5,543 nucleotides of DNA, from NCBI RefSeq assembly GCF_014859565.1, contig NZ_JACUUA010000206.1:1-5543 (forward strand), read 5' to 3'. The stretch is from Marinospirillum sp. (GTDB lineage Bacteria > Pseudomonadota > Gammaproteobacteria > Pseudomonadales > Halomonadaceae). The position numbers and the translations under genes were made by a program. The notes below the pieces were generated by a model. The model saw only the letters and a list, made by a program, of their open reading frames with translations, was not told the origin of the DNA and searched no databases. The stretch's first letter is position 1. Every line of letters begins with the position of its first letter. Shown here one piece after another: positions 1 to 4,815 of the stretch.

Positions 1-118
1 GTATATGTGGGTTTTCAAGGCGTTCGAGTAGTTTTTTCTTGAACTGCTGCTGGAGAGGAACGGCTAATTTTTTCCATTCTTTCAAAGCACTCTTTTTGAA
101 TTCAAGCTTATAGGTCAT
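1..118 (-). CDS. relE: RelE-family mRNA interferase toxin, N-terminal part (runs off the left edge)
   Basis: This is the toxin half of a type II toxin-antitoxin pair. RelE-family toxins cleave mRNA in the ribosomal A site when not bound by antitoxin. Only 39 codons are inside the window; they begin MTYKLEFKKSALKEWKKL. The ALKEWKKL helix, followed by a basic stretch (QQQFKKKLLERLENPHI), closely resembles the start of E. coli RelE, where ALKEWRKL and then LKKKLVEVLESPRI occur. The start ATG at 116-118 overlaps the 3' end of the antitoxin gene by 11 bp in another frame, the usual arrangement for translational coupling, and I see no separate Shine-Dalgarno sequence of its own. The catalytic arginine, lysine and tyrosine positions of RelE lie outside the window, so activity cannot be judged. 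The family call is firm; whether the gene is intact is unknown. Confidence 0.85.
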   Translation of the reverse strand, partial: MTYKLEFKKSALKEWKKLAVPLQQQFKKKLLERLENPHI

Positions 119-356
119 CGAGATTGACCGAAATGCTTTCTTCGTGTTTACGAGCTTTTGCCAGCTGTATCAACTCCAGATCCTCAAGTTGATTCAAGAG
201 GCTTTCATAGGTTTCTGCTGGTAAGCAGTAAAAAGCTGGCTCATTTCGGTTGAGAATCGCAATAGCCTCACCATGGGCGCTTGCGACAACTTTCATGGGG
301 TTTGCTTTCAGTTCAGTGATGCTGGCAGCTACATCCGCCAGAATTCTTGCAGTCAT
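108..356 (-). CDS. RelB/StbD-like antitoxin of the Phd/YefM type
   Basis: This 82-residue protein is the antitoxin partner of the RelE-like toxin that overlaps its 3' end. It is expected to bind and neutralise the toxin and to repress the shared promoter. The N-terminal half (residues about 5-55, with ITELKANPMKVV, then GEAIAILNRNEPAFYCLPAETYESLL) has the Phd/YefM DNA-binding fold pattern. The C-terminal tail (ELIQLAKARKHEESISVNLDDL) resembles the toxin-binding tail of E. coli RelB, which ends in VTLDEL. This mix is typical of the StbD group. An AAGAG ribosome-binding sequence at 366-370 sits 9 nt before the ATG. The gene has its own sigma70-like promoter just below the paa terminator, so it should be expressed independently of paaE. 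The exact symbol (relB, stbD or yefM) cannot be settled from sequence alone. Confidence 0.85.
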   Translation of the reverse strand: MTARILADVAASITELKANPMKVVASAHGEAIAILNRNEPAFYCLPAETYESLLNQLEDLELIQLAKARKHEESISVNLDDL

Positions 357-390
357 TTTATCGGTCTCTTAATCAGTCTTTTATTCGATC

Positions 391-419
391 ATTTTAGGGT
401 TCCTTGGCTGGTTTAACAA
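391..419 (-). promoter_or_regulatory. Sigma70-like promoter of the antitoxin-toxin operon
   Basis: On the minus strand a -35 element TTGTTA (414-419, 4 of 6 to TTGACA) and a -10 element TAAAAT (391-396, 5 of 6 to TATAAT) are separated by exactly 17 bp. The pair lies about 35 bp upstream of the antitoxin ATG and directly below the paaE terminator. Two direct repeats, AGACTGAT (372-379) and AGACCGAT (360-367), repeat with a 12-bp period between the -10 and the ATG and could be operator half-sites for the antitoxin. That last point is inference. Confidence 0.55.
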
Positions 420-440
420 GGCGCTATCCTTAACATCCAA

Positions 441-464
441 TAAAAAACCCCGCACAAGGCGGGG
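441..464 (-). terminator. Intrinsic terminator of the paa operon
   Basis: Read on the minus strand, a perfect 6-bp GC stem (CCCCGC at 459-464 with GCGGGG at 448-453) closes a 5-nt loop (454-458) and is followed at once by six T residues (442-447). It lies 60 nt beyond the paaE stop and just ahead of the antitoxin promoter, so it separates the catabolic operon from the toxin-antitoxin genes. Confidence 0.9.
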
Positions 465-523
465 AGGGACAGAGTTAAAACGGAGTTCTGAAAATACTAA
501 GTGCTGAAAACGGAGAAAACAGC

Positions 524-1600
524 TTATTGGTCATAATCCAGTACTACCTTGTCGCTGACGGGATAACACTGGCAGGACAGCACATAACCGGCTTCCACCT
601 CGTAGTCTTCCAGGGCAAAGTTGGCATCCATATCCACTTCACCTTCCACGACCTTGGCGCGGCAAGTAGAGCAAACACCGGCTTTGCAGGAAAAAGGCAG
701 ATCAGCGCCGTGTTCATTACCGGCTTCCAGAATGCTTTTGGTGTTGCGTGTTAACTCAAAGGCCAGTGAACGGCCATCAGCAATCACGGTGATTTGAGAT
801 ACGGCGGTTGGGTCGACCTTCACATCGGCACGATCCTGACGCGCTACAGGGGCACCACCGGCTGGAGTGAAGAGTTCAAAGTGGATTTTTTCTTTGGGCA
901 TACCATGACGCTCCAGAGAATCACGCACACTCTCGGTCATGGCTTGTGGGCCACAGATAAACGCTGCAGTCAGCTCTTTGGGTTTAACCCAGTGATCAAA
1001 CAGTGCATCACACTTTTCGCTGTTGATATGACCATTGTAAAGGTCGATATCCTGTTGCTCACGGCTGAAAATAAACACCAGATTCAGGCGCTGCATAAAG
1101 CGGTTTTTTAAATCCGCCAGCTGTTCACGGAACAGGGTGCTACTGGTGGAGCGGTTGCCGTAAAACAGCGTAAAACTGCTGTGAGGTTCGGCTTCCAGTG
1201 TGGTTTTGATAATCGACAGAATCGGTGTGATACCACTGCCTGCGGCTACGGCCAGGTATTCACCCTGCTGCTCCGGGTTCAGCTCGGTATAAAAACGCCC
1301 CTGGGGTGGCATCACCTCCAAAGTTTGACCGGCTTTTAACTGCTGATTGGCGAAGGTGGAAAAACGCCCACCGGGAACCTGTTTGATGGCAACCCGCAGC
1401 TCACCATCATTCACGCCGTTGCAGATGGAGTAAGAACGGCGAACTTCTTCACCATCAATGCTGGTTTTTAGTGTCAGGTACTGACCTTGGGTAAAACGAT
1501 AGGCATCCTGCAACGAATCCGGCAGATCAAATGCCAGAGACACGGCATCACGCGTTTCCGGTCTGACCTCTTTAATGGTCAGTGAATGAAATTGGCTCAT
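524..1600 (-). CDS. paaE: PaaE, NADPH-dependent reductase of phenylacetyl-CoA epoxidase
   Basis: This 358-residue protein, about the usual length (E. coli 356), is the electron-transfer subunit. It takes a hydride from NADPH onto FAD and passes electrons through a plant-type [2Fe-2S] cluster to the PaaA di-iron site. The FAD domain carries the flavin motif RSYS at residues 55-58. The nucleotide-binding domain has GSGITP (121-126), YGNR (147-150) and CGP (216-218). A linker of about 45 residues leads to a C-terminal ferredoxin domain with ligands C305, C310, C313 and C343 (C-x4-C-x2-C-x29-C). All key residues are present. The N-terminus aligns with E. coli PaaE (FHSLT), which supports the ATG at 1600. 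The purine-rich GAGAAG (1604-1609) lies only 3 nt from it, unusually close. The gene is set apart from paaD by a 168-nt gap holding a large palindrome, and ends at an intrinsic terminator. Confidence 0.97.
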   Translation of the reverse strand: MSQFHSLTIKEVRPETRDAVSLAFDLPDSLQDAYRFTQGQYLTLKTSIDGEEVRRSYSICNGVNDGELRVAIKQVPGGRFSTFANQQLKAGQTLEVMPPQGRFYTELNPEQQGEYLAVAAGSGITPILSIIKTTLEAEPHSSFTLFYGNRSTSSTLFREQLADLKNRFMQRLNLVFIFSREQQDIDLYNGHINSEKCDALFDHWVKPKELTAAFICGPQAMTESVRDSLERHGMPKEKIHFELFTPAGGAPVARQDRADVKVDPTAVSQITVIADGRSLAFELTRNTKSILEAGNEHGADLPFSCKAGVCSTCRAKVVEGEVDMDANFALEDYEVEAGYVLSCQCYPVSDKVVLDYDQ

Positions 1601-1632
1601 AATCTTCTCATTTTATTATCAGTATTCTGGTC

Positions 1633-1761
1633 CAGGCTTGAGGACAACACTTGTACAAGGTAACCCGCTTCCGGCGTGTTCGGCTTTCCATGCCTCAAAC
1701 GCCGCGCTGCGCAGTCCCTGCTGCGCTTGCCGCAGGTTATCCTTGACGTGTTGTCAGCCTG
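1633..1761. repeat. 129-bp imperfect palindrome with three-way-junction fold between paaD and paaE
   Basis: The two ends are inverted copies. On the + strand, CAGGCT (1633-1638), GACAACAC (1643-1650), CAAGG (1656-1660) and TAACCCGC (1661-1668) pair with AGCCTG (1756-1761), GTGTTGTC (1748-1755), CCTTG (1741-1745) and GCAGGTTA (1732-1739). That gives 27 pairs, one of them G-T. They are interrupted by a 4-nt bulge (1639-1642), a 5x2 internal loop and one bulged base (1740). Inside sit two further hairpins. One spans 1672-1704, with 13-nt arms of which 10 positions pair and a 7-nt loop. The other spans 1709-1726, a perfect 6-bp GCGCAG/CTGCGC stem. The whole can form as RNA in the paa message or as a DNA cruciform. 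It fills the only large gap in the operon. I do not recognise it as a known repeat family; a small palindromic mobile repeat or an mRNA processing or stability element are the leading ideas. No convincing target-site duplication is visible. Confidence 0.75.
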
Positions 1762-1768
1762 TCCGTCA

Positions 1769-2347
1769 TTAAATGCATTTAAAGTAATCAAAAGGTTCCA
1801 GGCAGTCGGTGCAGCGATAGAGCGCCTTGCAAGCCGTGGAGCCAAATTCGCTGACCCGCTCGGTATGCAAGCTGCCGCAGTGTGGGCAGGTGATCACCTC
1901 ATCCATACCCAGCAGGCTCATTTTGCTGGCGCTGCCCTGCGGTGGTGCTATGCCGTATTCCCGCAGTTTGTTGCGTCCGGATTCACTGATCCAGTCAGTG
2001 GTCCAAGCCGGTGTTAATACCCGCCGAACCAGAGGTTCACGGATACCCGCCTGCATCAGTGCGGCAGCAATCTGCTCTTCAATCAGCTCTGTGGCCGGGC
2101 AGCCGGAGTAGGTGGGTGTTACATCCACCCACAAGTGTTCATCCTGCCAGCCCAGCTGGCGCACAATACCCAGCTCCACCACACTGACGACCGGTACTTC
2201 CGGGTCTTTTACCTCGTCCAGTAACTGCCAGAGTTGATCTTCAGTCAGTCGGGCACCACTGGCATTGCCGGGTACTCGATCACTGGCAATGACCGGGGCA
2301 GTTAAAGGAGCCGGTTGCGGACGGCTGTGATTACCAGGTTTTGGCAT
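1769..2347 (-). CDS. paaD: PaaD, MIP18/DUF59-family accessory protein of phenylacetyl-CoA epoxidase
   Basis: PaaD is needed for epoxidase activity in vivo but is not part of the purified core complex. Its fold family suggests a role in Fe-S or metal-centre assembly. The protein has 192 residues. The DUF59/MIP18 part shows DPEVP (48-52), a following VELGIV, and PTYSGCP (78-84, with C83). A C-terminal cysteine-rich segment carries C154/C157 (CPHC), C173 and C179/C182 (CTDC), a likely zinc or Fe-S site, and the hallmark endings FGSTACKALYRC and FDYFKCI. The start is set at the ATG at 2347. It overlaps the paaC 3' end by 17 bp and has AGAGGG (2357-2362) 9 nt upstream. A start further up at 2425 would lie deep inside paaC and adds residues unlike the family. 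Even so, the N-terminus is about 24 residues longer than in E. coli PaaD and is rich in proline and alanine, probably a disordered tail. The 3' end abuts the large palindrome. Confidence 0.95.
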   Translation of the reverse strand: MPKPGNHSRPQPAPLTAPVIASDRVPGNASGARLTEDQLWQLLDEVKDPEVPVVSVVELGIVRQLGWQDEHLWVDVTPTYSGCPATELIEEQIAAALMQAGIREPLVRRVLTPAWTTDWISESGRNKLREYGIAPPQGSASKMSLLGMDEVITCPHCGSLHTERVSEFGSTACKALYRCTDCLEPFDYFKCI

Positions 2348-3119
2348 CCGGATAAGCCCTCTGCAGGAACTGCATTTCAGCCAGAATAAAACCCAGGTGT
2401 TCGGTGTGGACGCCTTTTTTACCACCTAATTGCATCCAGGCATCATCCGGTTGTACGGTCAGGGTGGCTTCAGTCAGTACTTCCTTTACCAGACCTTTCC
2501 AGTCGGCTGCCAGTTGCTGTGGCTCCGGTGCCAAGCCAGCTGCTGCCAGCTGAGTGTCCACTGCATCCGGAGTGATCATTTCCCCAGTGAAGCGCCATAG
2601 GCTTTCTATGGCCACTTCCATACGCTGATGGCTTTCTTCGGTGCCATCACCCAGACGTTTGACCCATTCGGAAGAACGGCGCAGGTGGTAGGTCACTTCT
2701 TTTAAAGCCTTGGCAGCAATACCGGCAATGCGCTCATCCGGTGATTTCACCAGCGCCTGCAGGGTGAAGTAGTGCCAGGTGTCATAAAAAAACTGGCGAG
2801 CCATGGTGACGGCGTAATCACCGTTAGGCTGTTCAACGATCAGCAGGTTACGGTATTCGTGGGCATCACGGCGGAAAGCCAGGGCATCAGCATCACGTGT
2901 GCCGCCTTCCAGCTCGGCAGCATAGTCGTACCAGTTACGTGCCTGACCGACCAGATCCAGCGCCACGTTCATCAGTGCCATTTCTTCTTCAACAGCCGGA
3001 GCCTTGCCGCACAGCTCACACAGGCGCTGGCTGATGATCAGAGCAGAGTCGCCCAGGCGCAGCAGGTAATCACGCAATGCCTGTTGTTGGCTGTTTTGTT
3101 GCAGGGTTTGTTCAGTCAT
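2331..3119 (-). CDS. paaC: PaaC, structural subunit of phenylacetyl-CoA epoxidase
   Basis: PaaC is the ferritin-like partner of PaaA. Members of the family keep the four-helix-bundle fold but lack a working di-iron site, and they pair with PaaA to form the stable core of the oxygenase. The 262-residue product (E. coli 248) shows the expected landmarks: RLGDSALIISQRL (21-33), LDLVGQARN (54-62), NLLIVEQPNGDYA (91-103), YHLRRSSEWVKRLGDGT (144-160) and the near-invariant GGKKGVHTEHLG (232-243). The first 14 residues are a glutamine-rich extension. The start at 3119 has AAGGAG (3128-3133), which overlaps the paaB stop codon, 8 nt upstream. The gene follows paaB by 12 nt and its last 17 bp overlap paaD, consistent with coupled translation of the subunits. 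Confidence 0.97.
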   Translation of the reverse strand: MTEQTLQQNSQQQALRDYLLRLGDSALIISQRLCELCGKAPAVEEEMALMNVALDLVGQARNWYDYAAELEGGTRDADALAFRRDAHEYRNLLIVEQPNGDYAVTMARQFFYDTWHYFTLQALVKSPDERIAGIAAKALKEVTYHLRRSSEWVKRLGDGTEESHQRMEVAIESLWRFTGEMITPDAVDTQLAAAGLAPEPQQLAADWKGLVKEVLTEATLTVQPDDAWMQLGGKKGVHTEHLGFILAEMQFLQRAYPDAKTW

Positions 3120-3131
3120 GGGTGCCGCTCC

Positions 3132-3413
3132 TTACATGTGGCCGACTTCATCAGGCAGCTTGTAGAAGGAAGCATGACGGTAAACCTTGTCTTGCGACGG
3201 ATCGAATAGGGGTTCTTTTTCGTCCGGGGCGGATGCTGTGATGTTGTTGGAGGGCACTACCCAGATGCTGACACCTTCGTTGCGGCGGGTGTAGAGTTCA
3301 CGGGCATTTTCAATTGCCATGCGTGCATCAGCGGCATGAACACTGCCAACGTGTTTATGGTTCAAACCGTGTTTGCTGCGTACAAATACTTCGTACAGGG
3401 GCCATTCAGTCAT
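3132..3413 (-). CDS. paaB: PaaB, small bridging subunit of phenylacetyl-CoA epoxidase
   Basis: PaaB is a small subunit that joins PaaA-PaaC units into the full epoxidase and is required for activity with the PaaE reductase. The product has 93 residues (E. coli 95) and is nearly all conserved core: EWPLYEVFVR (3-12), HVGSVHAAD (21-29), ARELYTRR (37-44), SIWVVPS (49-55), FDPSQDKVYRHASFY (70-84) and a closing HM. I chose the ATG at 3413 because a strong GAGGAG ribosome-binding sequence lies 6 nt before it. The alternative ATG at 3431 would place that sequence inside the reading frame and add six residues not seen in the family. The gene begins 14 nt after the paaA stop codon and ends 12 nt before paaC. 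Confidence 0.97.
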   Translation of the reverse strand: MTEWPLYEVFVRSKHGLNHKHVGSVHAADARMAIENARELYTRRNEGVSIWVVPSNNITASAPDEKEPLFDPSQDKVYRHASFYKLPDEVGHM

Positions 3414-3427
3414 GTTGATCTCCTCAA

Positions 3428-4423
3428 TCAAGCAGCGTTCTGCTGTTTTTGTTGTTGTTTGTCGGCGTAGGCTTTAGCGGCCTGGCGAACCCAGGTGCCT
3501 TCGTCGATGGCTTTTTTGCGGGTGGCAATACGTTCGCGGTTACAGGGGCCGTTGCCTTTTAACACTTCGTAGAACTCACTCCAGTCGATTTCACCAAAGT
3601 CATAATGACCGCGTTCTTCGTTCCACTTCAGGTCTGGGTCGGGTGCGGTGCAGCCAAGGAACTCAAGCTGGGGTACGGTCTGGTCAATAAACATCTGGCG
3701 CAGTTCATCATTGCTTTTGCGCTTGATTTTCCAGGCCATGGACTGTTGGGAGTTGGGTGAGTGCTCATCAGACGGACCAAACATCATCAGTGCCGGCCAC
3801 CAGAGGCGATTGATGGAATCCTGCACCATGGCTTTTTGTGCCTCGGTGCCTTCACGCATCAGATCCAGCAGAATCTGGTAACCCTGACGCTGGTGGAAGC
3901 TTTCTTCTTTACAGATGCGGATCATGGCGCGGGAATAAGGGCCATAAGAGGTACGCTGCAGCACCACCTGGTTCACAATCGCGGCACCATCCACCAGCCA
4001 GCCAACCGTACCCATATCTGCCCAGTTCAGCGTGGGGTAGTTAAAAATGCTGGAATACTTGGCTTTGCCTTCGTGCAGCTTCTGAATTTCTTCATCACGG
4101 CTGGCGCCCAGGGTTTCCATGGCGCTGTAGAGATAAAGACCGTGACCGGCTTCATCCTGAATTTTTGCCATTAATTGCAGTTTGCGTTTCAGGGTGGGGG
4201 CACGGGTGACCCAGTTGCCTTCTGGCAGCATACCGACCACTTCTGAGTGGGCGTGCTGGGAAATCTGGCGAATCAGTGTCTGACGATAAGCATCAGGCAT
4301 CCAGTTTTTGGGTTCGATCTTGATTTCTGCATCGACTTTTTCCTGAAAAGCACGCTCTTCAGGTGACATTTCTTCCAAAGTCTTCAGGCGTTTGACGCCG
4401 GTTTCCACGAGCTGGGCGTACAT
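3428..4423 (-). CDS. paaA: PaaA, di-iron catalytic subunit of phenylacetyl-CoA 1,2-epoxidase
   Basis: PaaA is the catalytic subunit. It binds phenylacetyl-CoA and activates O2 at a carboxylate-bridged di-iron centre to form the ring 1,2-epoxide, the committing step of aerobic phenylacetate breakdown. The protein has 331 residues (E. coli 309). Ligand candidates, by position against E. coli PaaA, are E61 (HSEVVG), E91 and H94 (DEAGH), D145 (WLVDGAA), and E174 and H177 (EESFH), so the site looks intact. Other hallmarks are [15 protein letters not shown] (122-136), [10 protein letters not shown] (208-217) and FGEIDWSEF (276-284). The ATG at 4423 has a textbook GGAGG (4430-4434) 6 nt upstream. 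The open frame continues upstream to 4615, but that part reads through the AT-rich leader and is not coding. About 19 extra N-terminal residues (MYAQLVETG...) and a glutamine-rich tail are lineage-specific. It is first in the operon and has its own promoter region. Confidence 0.98.
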   Translation of the reverse strand: MYAQLVETGVKRLKTLEEMSPEERAFQEKVDAEIKIEPKNWMPDAYRQTLIRQISQHAHSEVVGMLPEGNWVTRAPTLKRKLQLMAKIQDEAGHGLYLYSAMETLGASRDEEIQKLHEGKAKYSSIFNYPTLNWADMGTVGWLVDGAAIVNQVVLQRTSYGPYSRAMIRICKEESFHQRQGYQILLDLMREGTEAQKAMVQDSINRLWWPALMMFGPSDEHSPNSQQSMAWKIKRKSNDELRQMFIDQTVPQLEFLGCTAPDPDLKWNEERGHYDFGEIDWSEFYEVLKGNGPCNRERIATRKKAIDEGTWVRQAAKAYADKQQQKQQNAA

Positions 4424-4562
4424 CTTTTGCCTCCGGTTCGGTCTTGTTGTTCTGGTTTCGGTGAAAGCTGTTTTGTAGCAGCTTTTTTGTAAAAATATGT
4501 AGCCGGACTGATCTGGCTTAGGTGCCAGCACTCTTTTTATATGATACCCAAAATAATAGCAA
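4424..4562 (-). promoter_or_regulatory. Predicted 5' leader of the paa mRNA with two small hairpins
   Basis: If the promoter at 4569-4597 is used, the message has an untranslated leader of about 139 nt, ending in GGAGG at 4430-4434. Two inverted repeats occur in it. One is CTGGC/GCCAG with a 6-nt loop (4513-4528). The other is AAAGCTG/CAGCTTT with an 8-nt loop (4464-4485). Neither matches a riboswitch that I recognise. No small open frame with a ribosome-binding site stands out. The length and role of the leader are inference. Confidence 0.35.
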
Positions 4563-4584
4563 GTATAGATTTTACGTATCATGT
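4539..4584. promoter_or_regulatory. Inverted repeat overlapping the paaA promoter, possible repressor operator
   Basis: ATATGATAC (4539-4547) and GTATCATGT (4576-4584) are inverted copies with 8 of 9 positions paired and 28 bp between them. The right arm falls in the spacer between the proposed -35 and -10. The left arm lies about 15-23 bp downstream of the proposed start point. Such placement suits repression by a dimeric or looping regulator. PaaX (GntR-like) and PaaR (TetR family) are the usual repressors of paa operons, but I cannot match the sequence to either with confidence. Confidence 0.4.
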
Positions 4585-4597
4585 TATTTCGAGTGAA
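4569..4597 (-). promoter_or_regulatory. Sigma70-like promoter of paaABCDE
   Basis: On the minus strand TTCACT (4592-4597, 4 of 6 to TTGACA) is followed after 17 bp by TAAAAT (4569-4574, 5 of 6 to TATAAT), giving a start point near 4562. The region is AT-rich and holds other -10-like hexamers (TATACT at 4562-4567, TATTAT at 4553-4558, the latter with ATGATA 18 bp upstream). The exact start is therefore uncertain, although a promoter somewhere here is required. Confidence 0.45.
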
Positions 4598-4614
4598 AAC
4601 AGCCAAAAAGTTCA

Positions 4615-4628
4615 CTGATCTGCATCAT
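4615..4628. promoter_or_regulatory. FNR/ANR-like palindrome, promoter-proximal
   Basis: CTGAT-CTGC-ATCAT matches the FNR/ANR consensus TTGAT-N4-ATCAA at 8 of 10 defined positions. Its centre lies about 60 bp upstream of the proposed paaA start point, the spacing typical of class I activation by the CRP/FNR family. It is weaker than the upstream copy. Confidence 0.35.
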
Positions 4629-4647
4629 AAGACTTTTAGAGAAAAAT

Positions 4648-4661
4648 TTGATTCAGATCAT
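4648..4661. promoter_or_regulatory. FNR/ANR-like palindrome, promoter-distal
   Basis: TTGAT-TCAG-ATCAT matches the FNR/ANR consensus TTGAT-N4-ATCAA at 9 of 10 defined positions. Its centre is 33 bp (about three helical turns) from the second, weaker palindrome, so both would lie on the same face of the DNA. This suggests oxygen-linked control of an oxygen-consuming pathway. Binding is inferred only from sequence. Confidence 0.5.
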
Positions 4662-4720
4662 GCTTTGTAAGCGACACGCTAAAAAACAAAAAGTAGTGTT
4701 GATGTATCGTATTTTGAGAA

Positions 4721-4756
4721 TAAAAAAACCGGCATCAAGGTGCTGTCTGATACCGG
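4721..4756 (-). terminator. Intrinsic terminator of the upstream reductase gene
   Basis: On the minus strand CCGGTATCA (4748-4756) pairs with TGATGCCGG (4729-4737) as nine pairs including one G-U, closing a 10-nt loop, and is followed by seven T residues (4722-4728). It lies 59 nt after the reductase stop codon and upstream of the paaA promoter, so the reductase and paaA are probably separate transcripts. A smaller hairpin, GTCCG/CGGAC (4791-4809), precedes it in the 3' untranslated stretch. Confidence 0.88.
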
Positions 4757-4815
4757 CCAAAAGGGGCTGATGATGAGGGGCGCGAAGGGTGTCCGGATGG
4801 GCTGCGGACGAGCGA

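Noticed and set aside
1633..1761. Integron attC site
   Set aside because: The folded shape is similar (two stem blocks, unpaired spacer, bulged base), but the outer blocks do not fit the RYYYAAC and GTTRRRY core sites, no integrase or cassette array is in view, and the element lies inside a conserved operon.
1597..1845. 82-residue minus-strand frame crossing the paaD 3' end and the gap
   Set aside because: Its first part is an out-of-frame reading of paaD and the rest passes through the palindrome; composition is not protein-like and it has no convincing ribosome-binding site.
2348..2425. Earlier PaaD start giving 218 residues
   Set aside because: It would overlap paaC by 95 bp and the added residues are only the shadow of the conserved PaaC C-terminus.
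4464..4488. Plus-strand intrinsic terminator (AAAGCTG/CAGCTTT followed by T residues)
   Set aside because: The stem is weak and AT-rich, and no plus-strand gene leads into it; kept only as a leader hairpin.
4513..4532. Sigma54 promoter (TGGCAC on the minus strand)
   Set aside because: The -24-like TGGCAC is present, but no TTGCA/GC element follows at the needed spacing; the TGGC is better explained as an arm of a leader hairpin.
4424..4615. 64-residue N-terminal extension of PaaA
   Set aside because: It translates an AT-rich region with promoter and hairpin features, resembles nothing in PaaA, and a GGAGG sequence with ideal spacing marks the ATG at 4423.
4648..4662. E. coli-type PaaX operator
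   Set aside because: TGATTC occurs at 4649-4654 but the rest of the site, as I recall it, does not match, and the FNR-like reading explains both half-sites.
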